From Planomicrobium okeanokoites (GTDB lineage: Bacteria; Bacillota; Bacilli; Bacillales_A; Planococcaceae): 64,000 nucleotides of DNA. Where the stretch lies: contig NZ_QQRS01000001.1 of NCBI RefSeq assembly GCF_003428875.1, positions 806,001 to 870,000 of the forward strand, read 5' to 3'. A model generated the notes under the pieces. It worked only from the letters and a program-made list of their open reading frames with translations. It was not told the DNA's origin and did not search any database. Of this stretch, positions 36,747 through 44,808 are shown in pieces. Each line of letters opens with the position of its first letter. The first letter of the stretch is position 1. The translations under genes and the position numbers were made by a program.

Positions 36747-36927
36747 CTGAGATATGGAGCAAACCAGCGAGACTCCCAGGGGATTAGAAACGGAGCTGGC
36801 TTTCCAACTCCGTTTCGCGCGAAATGCTGAGATCCACTCGGGCGAAGGGTACCGAGCACGAGTTAGCTCAGTACAAGCCCCCAGGAAAGCGAAGCTGTTT
36901 TGCGCAATATCAATTGCTTATAGTTAT
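36747..36927 (+). repeat. Intergenic modular repeat, copy B (MITE-like)
   Basis: Core 36751-36911 (161 bp), same inverted ends as copy A (GATATGGAGCAAACCAGC and GCTGTTTTGCGCAATATC). It has the internal hairpin AAACGGAG with CTCCGTTT, where copy A has TAAAGGAG with CTCCTTTA: the stem is changed on both sides and still pairs. The second stem ACTCGGGC with GCACGAGT has one mismatch. The copy sits between two copies of one terminator in the 306-bp gap between two convergent genes. A 69-codon open frame over it (36754-36963) is not considered a gene. Confidence 0.87.
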
Positions 36928-36945
36928 CTTTTTTCAATAAACTGT

Positions 36946-36975
36946 AAAAGGAGAACCCCTTGAGGTTCTCCTTTT
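36946..36975 (-). terminator. Terminator of the DUF420 gene (second of a duplicated pair)
   Basis: AAAAGGAGAACCCCTTGAGGTTCTCCTTTT, almost identical to 36691-36720. As a symmetrical stem it can act on the minus strand, ending at the DUF420 stop codon. Confidence 0.88.
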
Positions 36976-36976
36976 C

Positions 36977-37441
36977 TTATTCTCCGCCAAGAATCGCTTT
37001 GATCACTGAAGTTGTCGGTCCGCCTTTATAGATTACATATAATAGCAGATAAACCATCACACCCGTAATTGCTGTAAAGAACCAGATGACACTGGTATAA
37101 GGACCGATTTTGCGGTGTTTATCCAAACGGTTCTTCAAGCCCCACCAAATAGTGATCAATCCCATGATCCCGCCTGTTGTCGCCAGGGTGATATGGAAGA
37201 CAAGAAAAATCGTATAGAAGATTTTATACTCTTCCGGTCCGCCGAATGCAGTGTTTCCAATGAAGATCGTACGTGACGCATAAATGATGAAGAAAGTCAG
37301 AGCTGAAGCCCCTGCTGCAAGCATCACCTTTTTATGTGCTTCGATCCTGCGCTGCCGGATTAGATTCCAGCCAATCGCTACAAAAATAGCGCTTAATACG
37401 ATAAAAAATGTACTGATAGTTGGCAATAGCGGTAAATCCAT
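36977..37441 (-). CDS. yozB: DUF420 membrane protein (YozB/CtaM-like)
   Basis: DUF420 membrane protein, 154 residues with four to five helices and the histidine-bearing helix FHITLATTGGIMGL (about 97-110). It follows ctaG as yozB does in B. subtilis. The Staphylococcus homologue CtaM is needed for a functional aa3 oxidase, so an assembly role for the caa3 oxidase is likely. AGGGGA precedes the ATG. Cotranscribed with ctaG (23-bp gap). Confidence 0.88.
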   Translation of the reverse strand: MDLPLLPTISTFFIVLSAIFVAIGWNLIRQRRIEAHKKVMLAAGASALTFFIIYASRTIFIGNTAFGGPEEYKIFYTIFLVFHITLATTGGIMGLITIWWGLKNRLDKHRKIGPYTSVIWFFTAITGVMVYLLLYVIYKGGPTTSVIKAILGGE

Positions 37442-37464
37442 CTCTTTTAATCCCCTTTTATGCT

Positions 37465-38388
37465 TTACCCATTATGTCGGTGATAAGCCATCTCTTTTCG
37501 ATCCTGCAACACTTTCGCAGTAATTTCATCTGCATTGTCATTTTCATTGCGCAGCCATTCATAGAATACCAGCCAAATGAATACAGTAAATACTAATTCC
37601 TGAAGCACTTTCATCGTGATTCCACCGGTACGCTGATCTTCAATCAAACTCATGGACGTAAACAACTCGGGACCGGAGAGATTCAATTGTGATAAAGTTC
37701 CGACCGGCACACAAAGTGCCATTGCCTGAAGCCAGGCATCCGCATCTGTATAAGTCGCATAGAACGGTGAACTGCTAAAAATGATCAGTGCACATGCTGG
37801 CGTCATCAGGACACTCAGTCCGAAAAGGAATCCGAGTTTTTTCAAACCGTGGAATTTATGCATCCCTTCCAGATTATTGACTACCGGCCACCAGTAGAAG
37901 ATCGCGAAAACGAACAACAGACTGCTGACAACAGCATGAAGCAGCATATCCTGTTTTACGAAATCGAATACAAGCGGCAAATGATAGACTGAGAAGAACA
38001 ATCCGAACAGAATCAGCGCAAGCATCGGTTTAGTGAAGAACATGAACAACGGTCTGATGACAGGAAGATCGATGAACCATCTCCACAGCCATGACGGAAT
38101 CCCCATAATAATCAGAGGGGGCGCCAACAACAAGAGGAATGCCATCTGCACCATATGCATCGTAAATGTAATATGTCCCAATAGGTCGACAGGCGACCCT
38201 TTAATAATATATAACAAGGCCATTCCGGAAACGAACAGCAGCGCTTCTTTTTGCTTTAAAGGTTCACTGTCCTTAAATTTACCTCTCCACTTGGTTGTGA
38301 TTAAAAAATAGAAGAGAGTGATCAAGACAAGGGCTCCTAAGTAATACGGACTCCATAAAGCCTGAAATCCGAAAATACTGATTGGCAT
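37465..38388 (-). CDS. ctaG: Cytochrome c oxidase assembly factor CtaG
   Basis: CtaG of the caa3 type, 307 residues with about seven helices, needed for copper insertion or assembly of the caa3 oxidase in Bacillus. Typical stretches are GHITFTMHMVQMAFLL (with conserved His/Met) and YWWPVVN. Start ATG at 38388 (MPISIFGFQALWSPY), ten bases after AGGAGG; the ATG three codons upstream lies too close to the ribosome site. It has its own promoter, separate from ctaB-F. Confidence 0.93.
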   Translation of the reverse strand: MPISIFGFQALWSPYYLGALVLITLFYFLITTKWRGKFKDSEPLKQKEALLFVSGMALLYIIKGSPVDLLGHITFTMHMVQMAFLLLLAPPLIIMGIPSWLWRWFIDLPVIRPLFMFFTKPMLALILFGLFFSVYHLPLVFDFVKQDMLLHAVVSSLLFVFAIFYWWPVVNNLEGMHKFHGLKKLGFLFGLSVLMTPACALIIFSSSPFYATYTDADAWLQAMALCVPVGTLSQLNLSGPELFTSMSLIEDQRTGGITMKVLQELVFTVFIWLVFYEWLRNENDNADEITAKVLQDRKEMAYHRHNG

Positions 38389-38421
38389 GCCTAACATACC
38401 TCCTTTTCCTCAAGTACCCCC

Positions 38422-38450
38422 ATTATATAGCGGAACCCCCAGCATATCAA
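38422..38450 (-). promoter_or_regulatory. Promoter of ctaG-yozB
   Basis: TTGATA (38445-38450) and TATAAT (38422-38427) are 17 bp apart on the minus strand, 34 bp before ctaG. Together with the terminator at 38545-38586 it makes ctaG-yozB a separate unit. Confidence 0.8.
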
Positions 38451-38544
38451 TGAACGAATCATGACATTTCCCGTACTCCCCCTATATTTAGTTTATGCTA
38501 CACATTTCAGTTGTCTCCAACATCTTTCACTATTTGTTTAATTA

Positions 38545-38586
38545 CAAAAAAAAATCCCCTTTCACAATTATGTGAAGGGGGATTTT
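38545..38586 (-). terminator. Terminator of the ctaB-ctaF operon
   Basis: AAATCCCCCTTCACATAATTGTGAAAGGGGATTT followed by T9 on the minus strand, 10 bp after ctaF. Confidence 0.9.
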
Positions 38587-38596
38587 ATATTGCTAT

Positions 38597-38929
38597 TTAC
38601 CACCAAACGATAGTTACAAGTGCCAAAATCGTGATGAAGGCGACAAACATTCCACTGAACATGAAAAATGCTACTGTTCCGTGGCCTTTATTGCTTAGGT
38701 GCATGAAATGATATAGCTGAAGGACTACTTGAACCGCAGCCAATAAAAGAATGATTGGTACGATCAGGTAAGTCGAGAATCCAGCCGCCACCATCGTGAA
38801 TGCAATTAATGTCAGGAAGATCATGATTGCAAACGATGTTAGCTGGTGACGCATTTCAGCTGATCTCTTCTTCTTTAAAAATTCGTGCTCAGCGTGTGAT
38901 CTGATTTTTTCAGTTGTATCGTGTGCCAT
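38597..38929 (-). CDS. ctaF: Cytochrome c oxidase subunit IV (CtaF)
   Basis: Small subunit IVB of the caa3 oxidase, 110 residues with three helices; a charged N-terminus (EKIRSHAEHEFLKKKRSAEMRHQ, read in two parts) and the helix with YHFMHLSNKGHG are typical of the COX4_pro family. It directly follows ctaE (one base between stop and start) and ends the operon. Role is structural, stabilising the complex. Confidence 0.92.
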   Translation of the reverse strand: MAHDTTEKIRSHAEHEFLKKKRSAEMRHQLTSFAIMIFLTLIAFTMVAAGFSTYLIVPIILLLAAVQVVLQLYHFMHLSNKGHGTVAFFMFSGMFVAFITILALVTIVWW

Positions 38930-38930
38930 A

Positions 38931-39557
38931 TTAACCGATCACTCCCATCAGATAGACTACAGTAAAGATGAACACCCATACTACGTCGATGAAATGCCAG
39001 TATAATGCTGCAAGGTAGAATTTAGGTGCGTTATACATATTCAATCCGCGTTTTGAGTTGCGGATCATCAAAGCGATGAACCAGCTAAGTCCGAATAGTA
39101 CGTGGGCACCGTGAGTTCCGACAAGTGTAAAGAATGCAGAACTGAACGCGCTGGTCGTATAGCCGAAGCCAAGGTGCACATAGTGGTTGAACTCATAGAT
39201 CTCCAAACCAAGGAAAGTAAGTCCAAGCAAAACAGTTATGCCCAGCCAAGCCTGCATGGCTTTGAAATTATGGTTTTTCATATGATGCATTGCATACACA
39301 CTTGTCAACGATGAAGTCAATAGGATCATTGTCATCGCAAAAACCAGTGGAAGTTCGAATAATCCTGCAGCTGTAAATTCAGAACCCTCAGGCCCTCTGT
39401 CTTTCAAAGCCAGATAAGTGGCAAACAGAGAGGCGAAGGTTACAGTTTCAGCAGCCAGAAGCAACCAGAATCCGACGAACTTGTTTTTACCTTCCAATGT
39501 CGCCGTTTCAGGATGATCCGGCCAGGATTGAGCGGTATATCTCTTATTTAAGTCCAT
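38931..39557 (-). CDS. ctaE: Cytochrome c oxidase subunit III (CtaE)
   Basis: Subunit III of the caa3 oxidase, 208 residues, five helices. Typical sequences include FWLLLAAETVTFASLFATY (about 30-48), GTHGAHVLFGL and YWHFIDVVWVFIF. The ATG at 39557 lies inside the end of ctaD (14-bp overlap) with AGGAGG eight bases before; an ATG/TTG earlier in frame has no such site. Confidence 0.96.
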   Translation of the reverse strand: MDLNKRYTAQSWPDHPETATLEGKNKFVGFWLLLAAETVTFASLFATYLALKDRGPEGSEFTAAGLFELPLVFAMTMILLTSSLTSVYAMHHMKNHNFKAMQAWLGITVLLGLTFLGLEIYEFNHYVHLGFGYTTSAFSSAFFTLVGTHGAHVLFGLSWFIALMIRNSKRGLNMYNAPKFYLAALYWHFIDVVWVFIFTVVYLMGVIG

Positions 39558-41433
39558 CGGTGTTGCCTCCTCTCTTAGCATCTTCGATCAATTCTTCTTT
39601 CGTGATATGGAAGCCCAGATCATCTTTCAATGAACGGACAAGCATCGAACCGAAAGTGATTCCAAGACCGATGATCAATACAGCAAGTGCCCAAGGTTTC
39701 GAATCATCGAGGAAGTAAAGTGCACCGAATGCTGCAACGAACATTCCGAATGACATGATCAATGGAATGATGGAACCATTAGGCATGTGGACATCGCCAA
39801 GCGGCTCTGCATAGACCATACCTTCTTTATTGCCTTCCATTTTTTCGATCCAATAAGTATCCAAACCACGGACCAATGGAGTTTGTGCAAAGTTATAGAA
39901 TGGCGGTGGTGAAGGGATCGCCCATTCAAGTGTACGGCCATCGCCCCATGGGTCATTGCCGACACGTACATTTTTAACAGTAGTCAATACTACGTTAACC
40001 AACATTACCAGTACACCGATTGCCATGAACAAAGCACCGACGGAACTGATCATATTGAACAGGTCCCAGCCTTGGTCAGCGCCGAATGTGTAAACGCGGC
40101 GCGGCATACCCAGTAACCCTAGGAAATGCTGGATGAAGAATGTCAGGTGGAAACCGATGAAGAAGAACCAGAATGTGATCATTCCAAGTTTTTCGCTCAA
40201 CATTGTTCCGAACATTTTTGGCCAGTACAAATGCGTACCTGCCAGGATCGCCAACACTACCCCGCCTACGATAACGTAATGGAAGTGAGCGACGATGAAG
40301 TAAGAATCGTGCAATTGGTAATCAAGCGGCGCCATAGCTTGCATGACACCCGTTACCCCACCGGCAACGAACGATGGAATGAAAGCAACTGCATAAACCA
40401 TAGGTACGGTGAATGAAATGCTTCCTCCCCAAATTGTAAGGAGCCAGCTGAAGATTTTAATACCCGTTGGAACCGCGATGATCATTGTCGCTAATGCGAA
40501 TACCGCGTTGGCAGTTGGCCCAAGACCGACAGTGAACATGTGGTGAGCCCATACCATGAATCCGTAGAAACCGATAAGGATTGTTGCAAATACTAGAGCT
40601 GTATAACCGAATAGGCGTTTTCTCGAGAAAATCGCGAAGATTTCAGAGAAGATACCGAATGCCGGCAATACAAGAATGTAAACTTCAGGGTGACCGAAAA
40701 TCCAGAATAAATGCTCCCAGATGATCGTGTTCCCGCCCATTTCGACTACGAAGAAATTCGCGCCGAACAAACGGTCAAATACCATAAAGAATAATCCGAT
40801 TGTAAGTGGCGGGAATGCCAGCAAGATCAATGCTGAAGCGACGAAAGTCGTCCATGTGAACAATGGCATCCTCATATAAGTCATACCAGGTGCGCGCATA
40901 TTGATGATCGTTACAAGGAAGTTGATCCCTGCAATCAATGTACCGAAACCTGAAATCGTCAGTCCAAGTGAATAGAAATCAATTCCGTGCCCTTCAGAAG
41001 CCAAAGCGAGTGATGCATAGTTTGTCCAGCCGGCATCAGGTGCGCCGCCCATGAACCACGAAAGGTTCAGGAAGATTCCCCCGAAGAAGAACAGCCAAAA
41101 TCCCAAAGAGTTCAAGAATGGGAAAGCTACATCACGTGCCCCGATTTGAAGAGGCATAACTGCGTTCATGAACGCCAGCAGCAATGGCATTGCCGCCAAG
41201 AAAATCATGGTAGTACCGTGCATTGTTATAATTTCGTTGTATAATCCAGCACTTAGGAAATCATTTCCTGCCTTCATCAACTGGATCCGGATCATCATTG
41301 CTTCCAGTCCACCTACAAGGAAGAAAAAGCCGCCTGAGATTAGATAGAGGATAGCGATTTTCTTATGGTCTACTGTTGTCAGATAATCCCATATGACTGC
41401 GCCGAATCCCTTTTTTTGAGCTAAAGAACTCAC
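39544..41433 (-). CDS. ctaD: Cytochrome c oxidase subunit I (CtaD)
   Basis: Catalytic subunit I of the aa3-type oxidase, 629 residues, with 12-14 membrane helices. It binds heme a, heme a3 and CuB: IFGHPEVYILVLPAFG carries the CuB His and the cross-linked Tyr, WAHHMFTVG carries the His pair, and HFHYVIVGG the two heme ligands; MHGTTMIFLAAMP is the first heme a ligand region. GTG start at 41433 after AGGGAGG. Long C-terminal extension is typical of Bacillus caa3 enzymes. Confidence 0.98.
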   Translation of the reverse strand: MSSLAQKKGFGAVIWDYLTTVDHKKIAILYLISGGFFFLVGGLEAMMIRIQLMKAGNDFLSAGLYNEIITMHGTTMIFLAAMPLLLAFMNAVMPLQIGARDVAFPFLNSLGFWLFFFGGIFLNLSWFMGGAPDAGWTNYASLALASEGHGIDFYSLGLTISGFGTLIAGINFLVTIINMRAPGMTYMRMPLFTWTTFVASALILLAFPPLTIGLFFMVFDRLFGANFFVVEMGGNTIIWEHLFWIFGHPEVYILVLPAFGIFSEIFAIFSRKRLFGYTALVFATILIGFYGFMVWAHHMFTVGLGPTANAVFALATMIIAVPTGIKIFSWLLTIWGGSISFTVPMVYAVAFIPSFVAGGVTGVMQAMAPLDYQLHDSYFIVAHFHYVIVGGVVLAILAGTHLYWPKMFGTMLSEKLGMITFWFFFIGFHLTFFIQHFLGLLGMPRRVYTFGADQGWDLFNMISSVGALFMAIGVLVMLVNVVLTTVKNVRVGNDPWGDGRTLEWAIPSPPPFYNFAQTPLVRGLDTYWIEKMEGNKEGMVYAEPLGDVHMPNGSIIPLIMSFGMFVAAFGALYFLDDSKPWALAVLIIGLGITFGSMLVRSLKDDLGFHITKEELIEDAKRGGNTDGLK

Positions 41434-41466
41434 ACTGTATACCTCCCTTTTTACACTCTGACGCTT

Positions 41467-42549
41467 TTACTCTTCAACAGACAGGCTCATCAGGTACGCA
41501 GCTAGCGCATCGAGTTCCTGTTCGGAGAATGGTTCTCCGCCGTTGTTGGTTTTGCCGTCAGGCATCAAGTTTCCTGGTTTGTATTCCTGTGGATTTTCAA
41601 TCCAGTTTTTCAAATTCTCTTCATTATGTTCCAAAAATCCAGCTACACGGTTGCGATCGCCGAAGGTTGTAAGGTTAGGTCCTTGCATCCCTGCAGGAGC
41701 AGTTCCTGAAACAGCGTGGCAGCCGATACAGCTGTTGGCGAATGTTTCTTCACCTTCTTGTGCAAGTGCTTCAGCTGCAGGTTCAGGTTCTTCCTGCATT
41801 GCCGCGATCCATTGATCGAATTCTTCACGGTCCACTGATTTAACTTTAAAGTCCATCAATGCGTGTGATGGCCCGCAAAGCTCAGCACACTTACCATAGA
41901 AGACGCCGTCTTCGAGTTCAGAAGATTCCTGATCGAATTCAAGATAGAATTTGTTGACGTTTTCCGGGTTAACATCGAGTTTACCGCCGACTGAAGGAAT
42001 CCAGAAGGAGTGTTTGATATCAGCAGAGATCAGATTGAAGTAAACGCGTTCATCAGTTGGAACAACCAATTCCTGAGCCGTTACAACACCTTGTTCAGGA
42101 TATTCAAATTCCCACCAATACAGTTTAGCTGTAACGTTGACAGTAAGATTCTCTTTTTCGCCTTCTTCAGTTTCAGCATCCATAGCAGTAACATCCGCCA
42201 AATCAAAAGTAGAATATACTGTCGGCACTGCAAGGATCAAAAGCAGTACGATTGGAACTGCTGTCCAGATAAATTCAAGTTTCGCGCTTCCTTCAACTTG
42301 TTCCGGGATCATATCATCCCCAAGCTTAGAGCGGCGGAACTTAACAATCGCCAATACGAAGATGACTGATACAACTATAATTACAAAAGTCATTACGATT
42401 GTAGACAAGATCAGAAGATTGAATTGGTCCTGCGCAACCTTGCCAGCAGGGATCAGAGTCGAAATCTCTTCACGCCCACAGCCCGACAGAAAGACGAGCA
42501 ATGCTGTCAACAATGCGAAAAGACGCCAATTAGTAAGTCCTTTCATCAT
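41467..42549 (-). CDS. ctaC: Cytochrome c oxidase subunit II with cytochrome c domain (CtaC)
   Basis: Subunit II of caa3 oxidase, 360 residues. A lipoprotein signal peptide ends at LSGC (C24), then two helices (about 45-70 and 90-112), the CuA domain with H180, C221, C225 and H229 (KCAELCGPSH), and a C-terminal cytochrome c domain with the heme-binding CIGCH at 274-278. Thus electrons can pass directly from the fused cytochrome c to CuA. Needs LspA for maturation. GAGGGG upstream of the ATG; a second ATG follows at once. Confidence 0.97.
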   Translation of the reverse strand: MMKGLTNWRLFALLTALLVFLSGCGREEISTLIPAGKVAQDQFNLLILSTIVMTFVIIVVSVIFVLAIVKFRRSKLGDDMIPEQVEGSAKLEFIWTAVPIVLLLILAVPTVYSTFDLADVTAMDAETEEGEKENLTVNVTAKLYWWEFEYPEQGVVTAQELVVPTDERVYFNLISADIKHSFWIPSVGGKLDVNPENVNKFYLEFDQESSELEDGVFYGKCAELCGPSHALMDFKVKSVDREEFDQWIAAMQEEPEPAAEALAQEGEETFANSCIGCHAVSGTAPAGMQGPNLTTFGDRNRVAGFLEHNEENLKNWIENPQEYKPGNLMPDGKTNNGGEPFSEQELDALAAYLMSLSVEE

Positions 42550-42596
42550 AGCTTTTCTTACCCCTCTCTCATTTAAAAGTTTTTAAGTATAGGAAA

Positions 42597-43514
42597 TCAG
42601 ACGAATACAGCAAATATGATCATCGCAACGAATAGAATCGTCATATAGTTCAACGAATAGATGAACATACTCTTCGCCCATTTCAGATCATCTTCCACTT
42701 TAAAGCCCCGGATAGCCAGAAACAGCCAACCCAGATTCAAAAGTGTTGCTAAGATGAAGAAGCCAATTCCCAATTCCGGCAAAAGGAATGGTAAAGGGAA
42801 CAGCATTAAAACCCATGCCAGCATAGATTTTTTTGTCCGGTGGAAACCTTTCACCACCGGCAGCATCGGGATATTTGCAGCCCGGTACTCTTCCGTCCGT
42901 TTCATGGCAAGCGCATAAAAATGCGGCGGCTGCCAAATGAACATAATCAGGAACAATGCCCAGGCACCGGCACCCAAAGTTGGTTCAACTGCGGCCCATC
43001 CGATAAGCGGCGGGATTGCTCCCGAGATGCTGCCGACAATAGTATTGCCGACATGTCTTCTCTTCGACCACATCGAATACAGGACCACGTATGCCAGAGT
43101 TCCTGCTATGCCGAGAACCCCGGCTGAAACAGATGCGGAAAACAAAAAGATTTCGCCTAAAACAATGAAAGAAACAGCGAGTGCCAGAACAGCAGATGGT
43201 TTGAATCTCCCTGTTACCGTCGGCCTTGATTTCTTGCTCGCCATCAATGGATCGATATCTGTATCAATATAATTATTCATGGCAGCAGAACCTGCTATGA
43301 TCAATGCTGATCCGACCAGGGTGTAGACGAGGATGTCCAAATGCTGTAGAAAATGTCTGTCAGAAAACTGAAACGCCAGCCACAGTCCAGTGAATACTGT
43401 AATCAGGTTCGAATTAACAATCCCGATTTTTATAAGTGCCAAAAAATCCTGGACAAAGGTGGTAGTTTCCGGCGCATCATGTGCTTCCGCAGACATAGAC
43501 CGGCCGTTCGACAT
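42597..43514 (-). CDS. ctaB: Protoheme IX farnesyltransferase (CtaB)
   Basis: Heme O synthase, a UbiA-type prenyltransferase that adds a farnesyl group to heme B. The 305 residues have about nine helices. The Asp-rich loops NNYIDTDIDPLM (about 81-92) and the second loop after MKRTEEYR are visible. AAGGAGGAGG precedes the ATG. First gene of the leftward operon ctaB-ctaC-ctaD-ctaE-ctaF and divergent from ctaA, as in Bacillus; it supplies heme O to CtaA. Confidence 0.95.
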   Translation of the reverse strand: MSNGRSMSAEAHDAPETTTFVQDFLALIKIGIVNSNLITVFTGLWLAFQFSDRHFLQHLDILVYTLVGSALIIAGSAAMNNYIDTDIDPLMASKKSRPTVTGRFKPSAVLALAVSFIVLGEIFLFSASVSAGVLGIAGTLAYVVLYSMWSKRRHVGNTIVGSISGAIPPLIGWAAVEPTLGAGAWALFLIMFIWQPPHFYALAMKRTEEYRAANIPMLPVVKGFHRTKKSMLAWVLMLFPLPFLLPELGIGFFILATLLNLGWLFLAIRGFKVEDDLKWAKSMFIYSLNYMTILFVAMIIFAVFV

Positions 43515-43702
43515 TCAACCTCCTCCTTTCAAAGTTGTAAGCATAGTCCGCTAACCATAACTATATCTAAAATCCAGCCGTTTTTCTACATATAACTGAA
43601 ATTTAACGATAAAAGCTATGAATATGGGGAGTTAGCCTCAAATTGCACTCACCCTATCATACATCACTGCACCTCCATTTTTAATAATGAAAAATAATAG
43701 TT

Positions 43703-43719
43703 TTTGAACAGTTTGTGAA
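43703..43719 (+). promoter_or_regulatory. Possible ResD binding repeats in the ctaA-ctaB intergenic region
   Basis: The 348-bp gap 43515-43862 has no gene. TTTGAACAG and TTTGTGAAG occur in tandem at 43703-43719; the second matches the TTTGTGAA core reported for the redox regulator ResD, which controls ctaA in Bacillus. This is an inference from motif and context only. Confidence 0.35.
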
Positions 43720-43773
43720 GGCTCGCCTTAATATGTCCAAATATCGAAAGTTTCCGGTATTGCTGATTTTCCG

Positions 43774-43802
43774 TTGTGTTTTAAGCAGAGTTTCGCTATT
43801 AT
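43774..43802 (+). promoter_or_regulatory. Probable ctaA promoter
   Basis: TTGTGT (43774-43779) and TATTAT (43797-43802), spacing 17 bp, about 60 bp before the ctaA start. Confidence 0.55.
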
Positions 43803-43862
43803 CGAGTATGCAGGTTATGGACGGATAAATGTATTTTCATATAGAAAAAGTAGGTGGCATTC

Positions 43863-44774
43863 TTGCAGCAAAACAAATATATAAAATGGTTCGCAGTAGC
43901 AGCTTCAATCGGCATGCTTTTTATTCTGCTGGGAGGCGCTCTTGTCACCAAGACTGAAAGCGGAATGGGCTGCGGACGGCACTGGCCTGGCTGTAATGGC
44001 CAACTGATCCCTGAGGTCATAACAGCTGAAGTGCTGATTGAGTTTTCCCACAGATTGGTTACAGGAGCTGTCAGTATTCTGATCCTGATTCTGGCTGTCT
44101 GGGCTTGGCGAAAATTCGGCCACGTGCGTGAGACCAAATTTTTAGCTGTCACTTCCGTTTTCTTCCTTGTTCTGCAAGCTTTGATCGGTGCAGCGCAAGT
44201 ATTATGGGGCCAGGGTGATTTTATACTCGCTCTCCATTTCGGAATCTCCCTTATCTCTTTTGCATCTGTGTTATTGCTGACGCTTCTCGTTTTTGAAGTG
44301 GATCGTAAATTCGATACAGAGAAACTGAAGATCGGCAGAACACTGAAATTCCACACGATCGGTGTTACGTTATATTCTTATATCGTCATTTATACAGGGG
44401 CGCTTGTCAGACATACCAACTCCAGTCTGATCTGTTCTGACTGGCCGCTATGCCGCAACGATTCATTTGCCCTCCCTTCCAATATGTATGAATGGGTTCA
44501 AATGGGACACCGTGCTGCAGCCGGTTTGATCATCATCTGGATAGGTGTCATCATGTGGCACGCCATCAAGCATTATAAAGACCAGCGAGCAATTTACTGG
44601 GGCTGGATCATCGCCTTCACGATCGTTATGATGCAGGCGACGACAGGCATGCTGGTGGTGCTGACAAAGTTAAATCTTGCTGTTGCATTATTGCATTCCC
44701 TCTTCATCAGTTTATTATTCGGGCTGTTGTGTTATATGGTACTTCTGGTTTCACGGAGTTATACAAAATCATAA
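43863..44774 (+). CDS. ctaA: Heme A synthase (CtaA)
   Basis: CtaA oxidises heme O to heme A for the caa3 oxidase. The 303 residues have eight helices in two four-helix bundles with heme-ligand histidines H63, H125, H216 and H278, and two cysteine pairs (C37/C44 and C191/C197) in the outside loops, as in the Bacillus enzyme. The start is most likely TTG at 43863, five bases after AGGTGG; a GTG three codons earlier (43854) overlaps that ribosome site. Divergent from ctaB; ends in a terminator shared with pyc. Confidence 0.94.
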   Translation: MQQNKYIKWFAVAASIGMLFILLGGALVTKTESGMGCGRHWPGCNGQLIPEVITAEVLIEFSHRLVTGAVSILILILAVWAWRKFGHVRETKFLAVTSVFFLVLQALIGAAQVLWGQGDFILALHFGISLISFASVLLLTLLVFEVDRKFDTEKLKIGRTLKFHTIGVTLYSYIVIYTGALVRHTNSSLICSDWPLCRNDSFALPSNMYEWVQMGHRAAAGLIIIWIGVIMWHAIKHYKDQRAIYWGWIIAFTIVMMQATTGMLVVLTKLNLAVALLHSLFISLLFGLLCYMVLLVSRSYTKS

Positions 44775-44808
44775 AAAACGCGGACGCAAATGCGCCCGCG
44801 TTTTTTTA
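44773..44808. terminator. Bidirectional terminator between ctaA and pyc
   Basis: AAAAAACGCGGACGCAAATGCGCCCGCGTTTTTTT: a strong GC stem between A6 and T7 runs, for both convergent genes. It touches the pyc stop codon. Confidence 0.92.
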
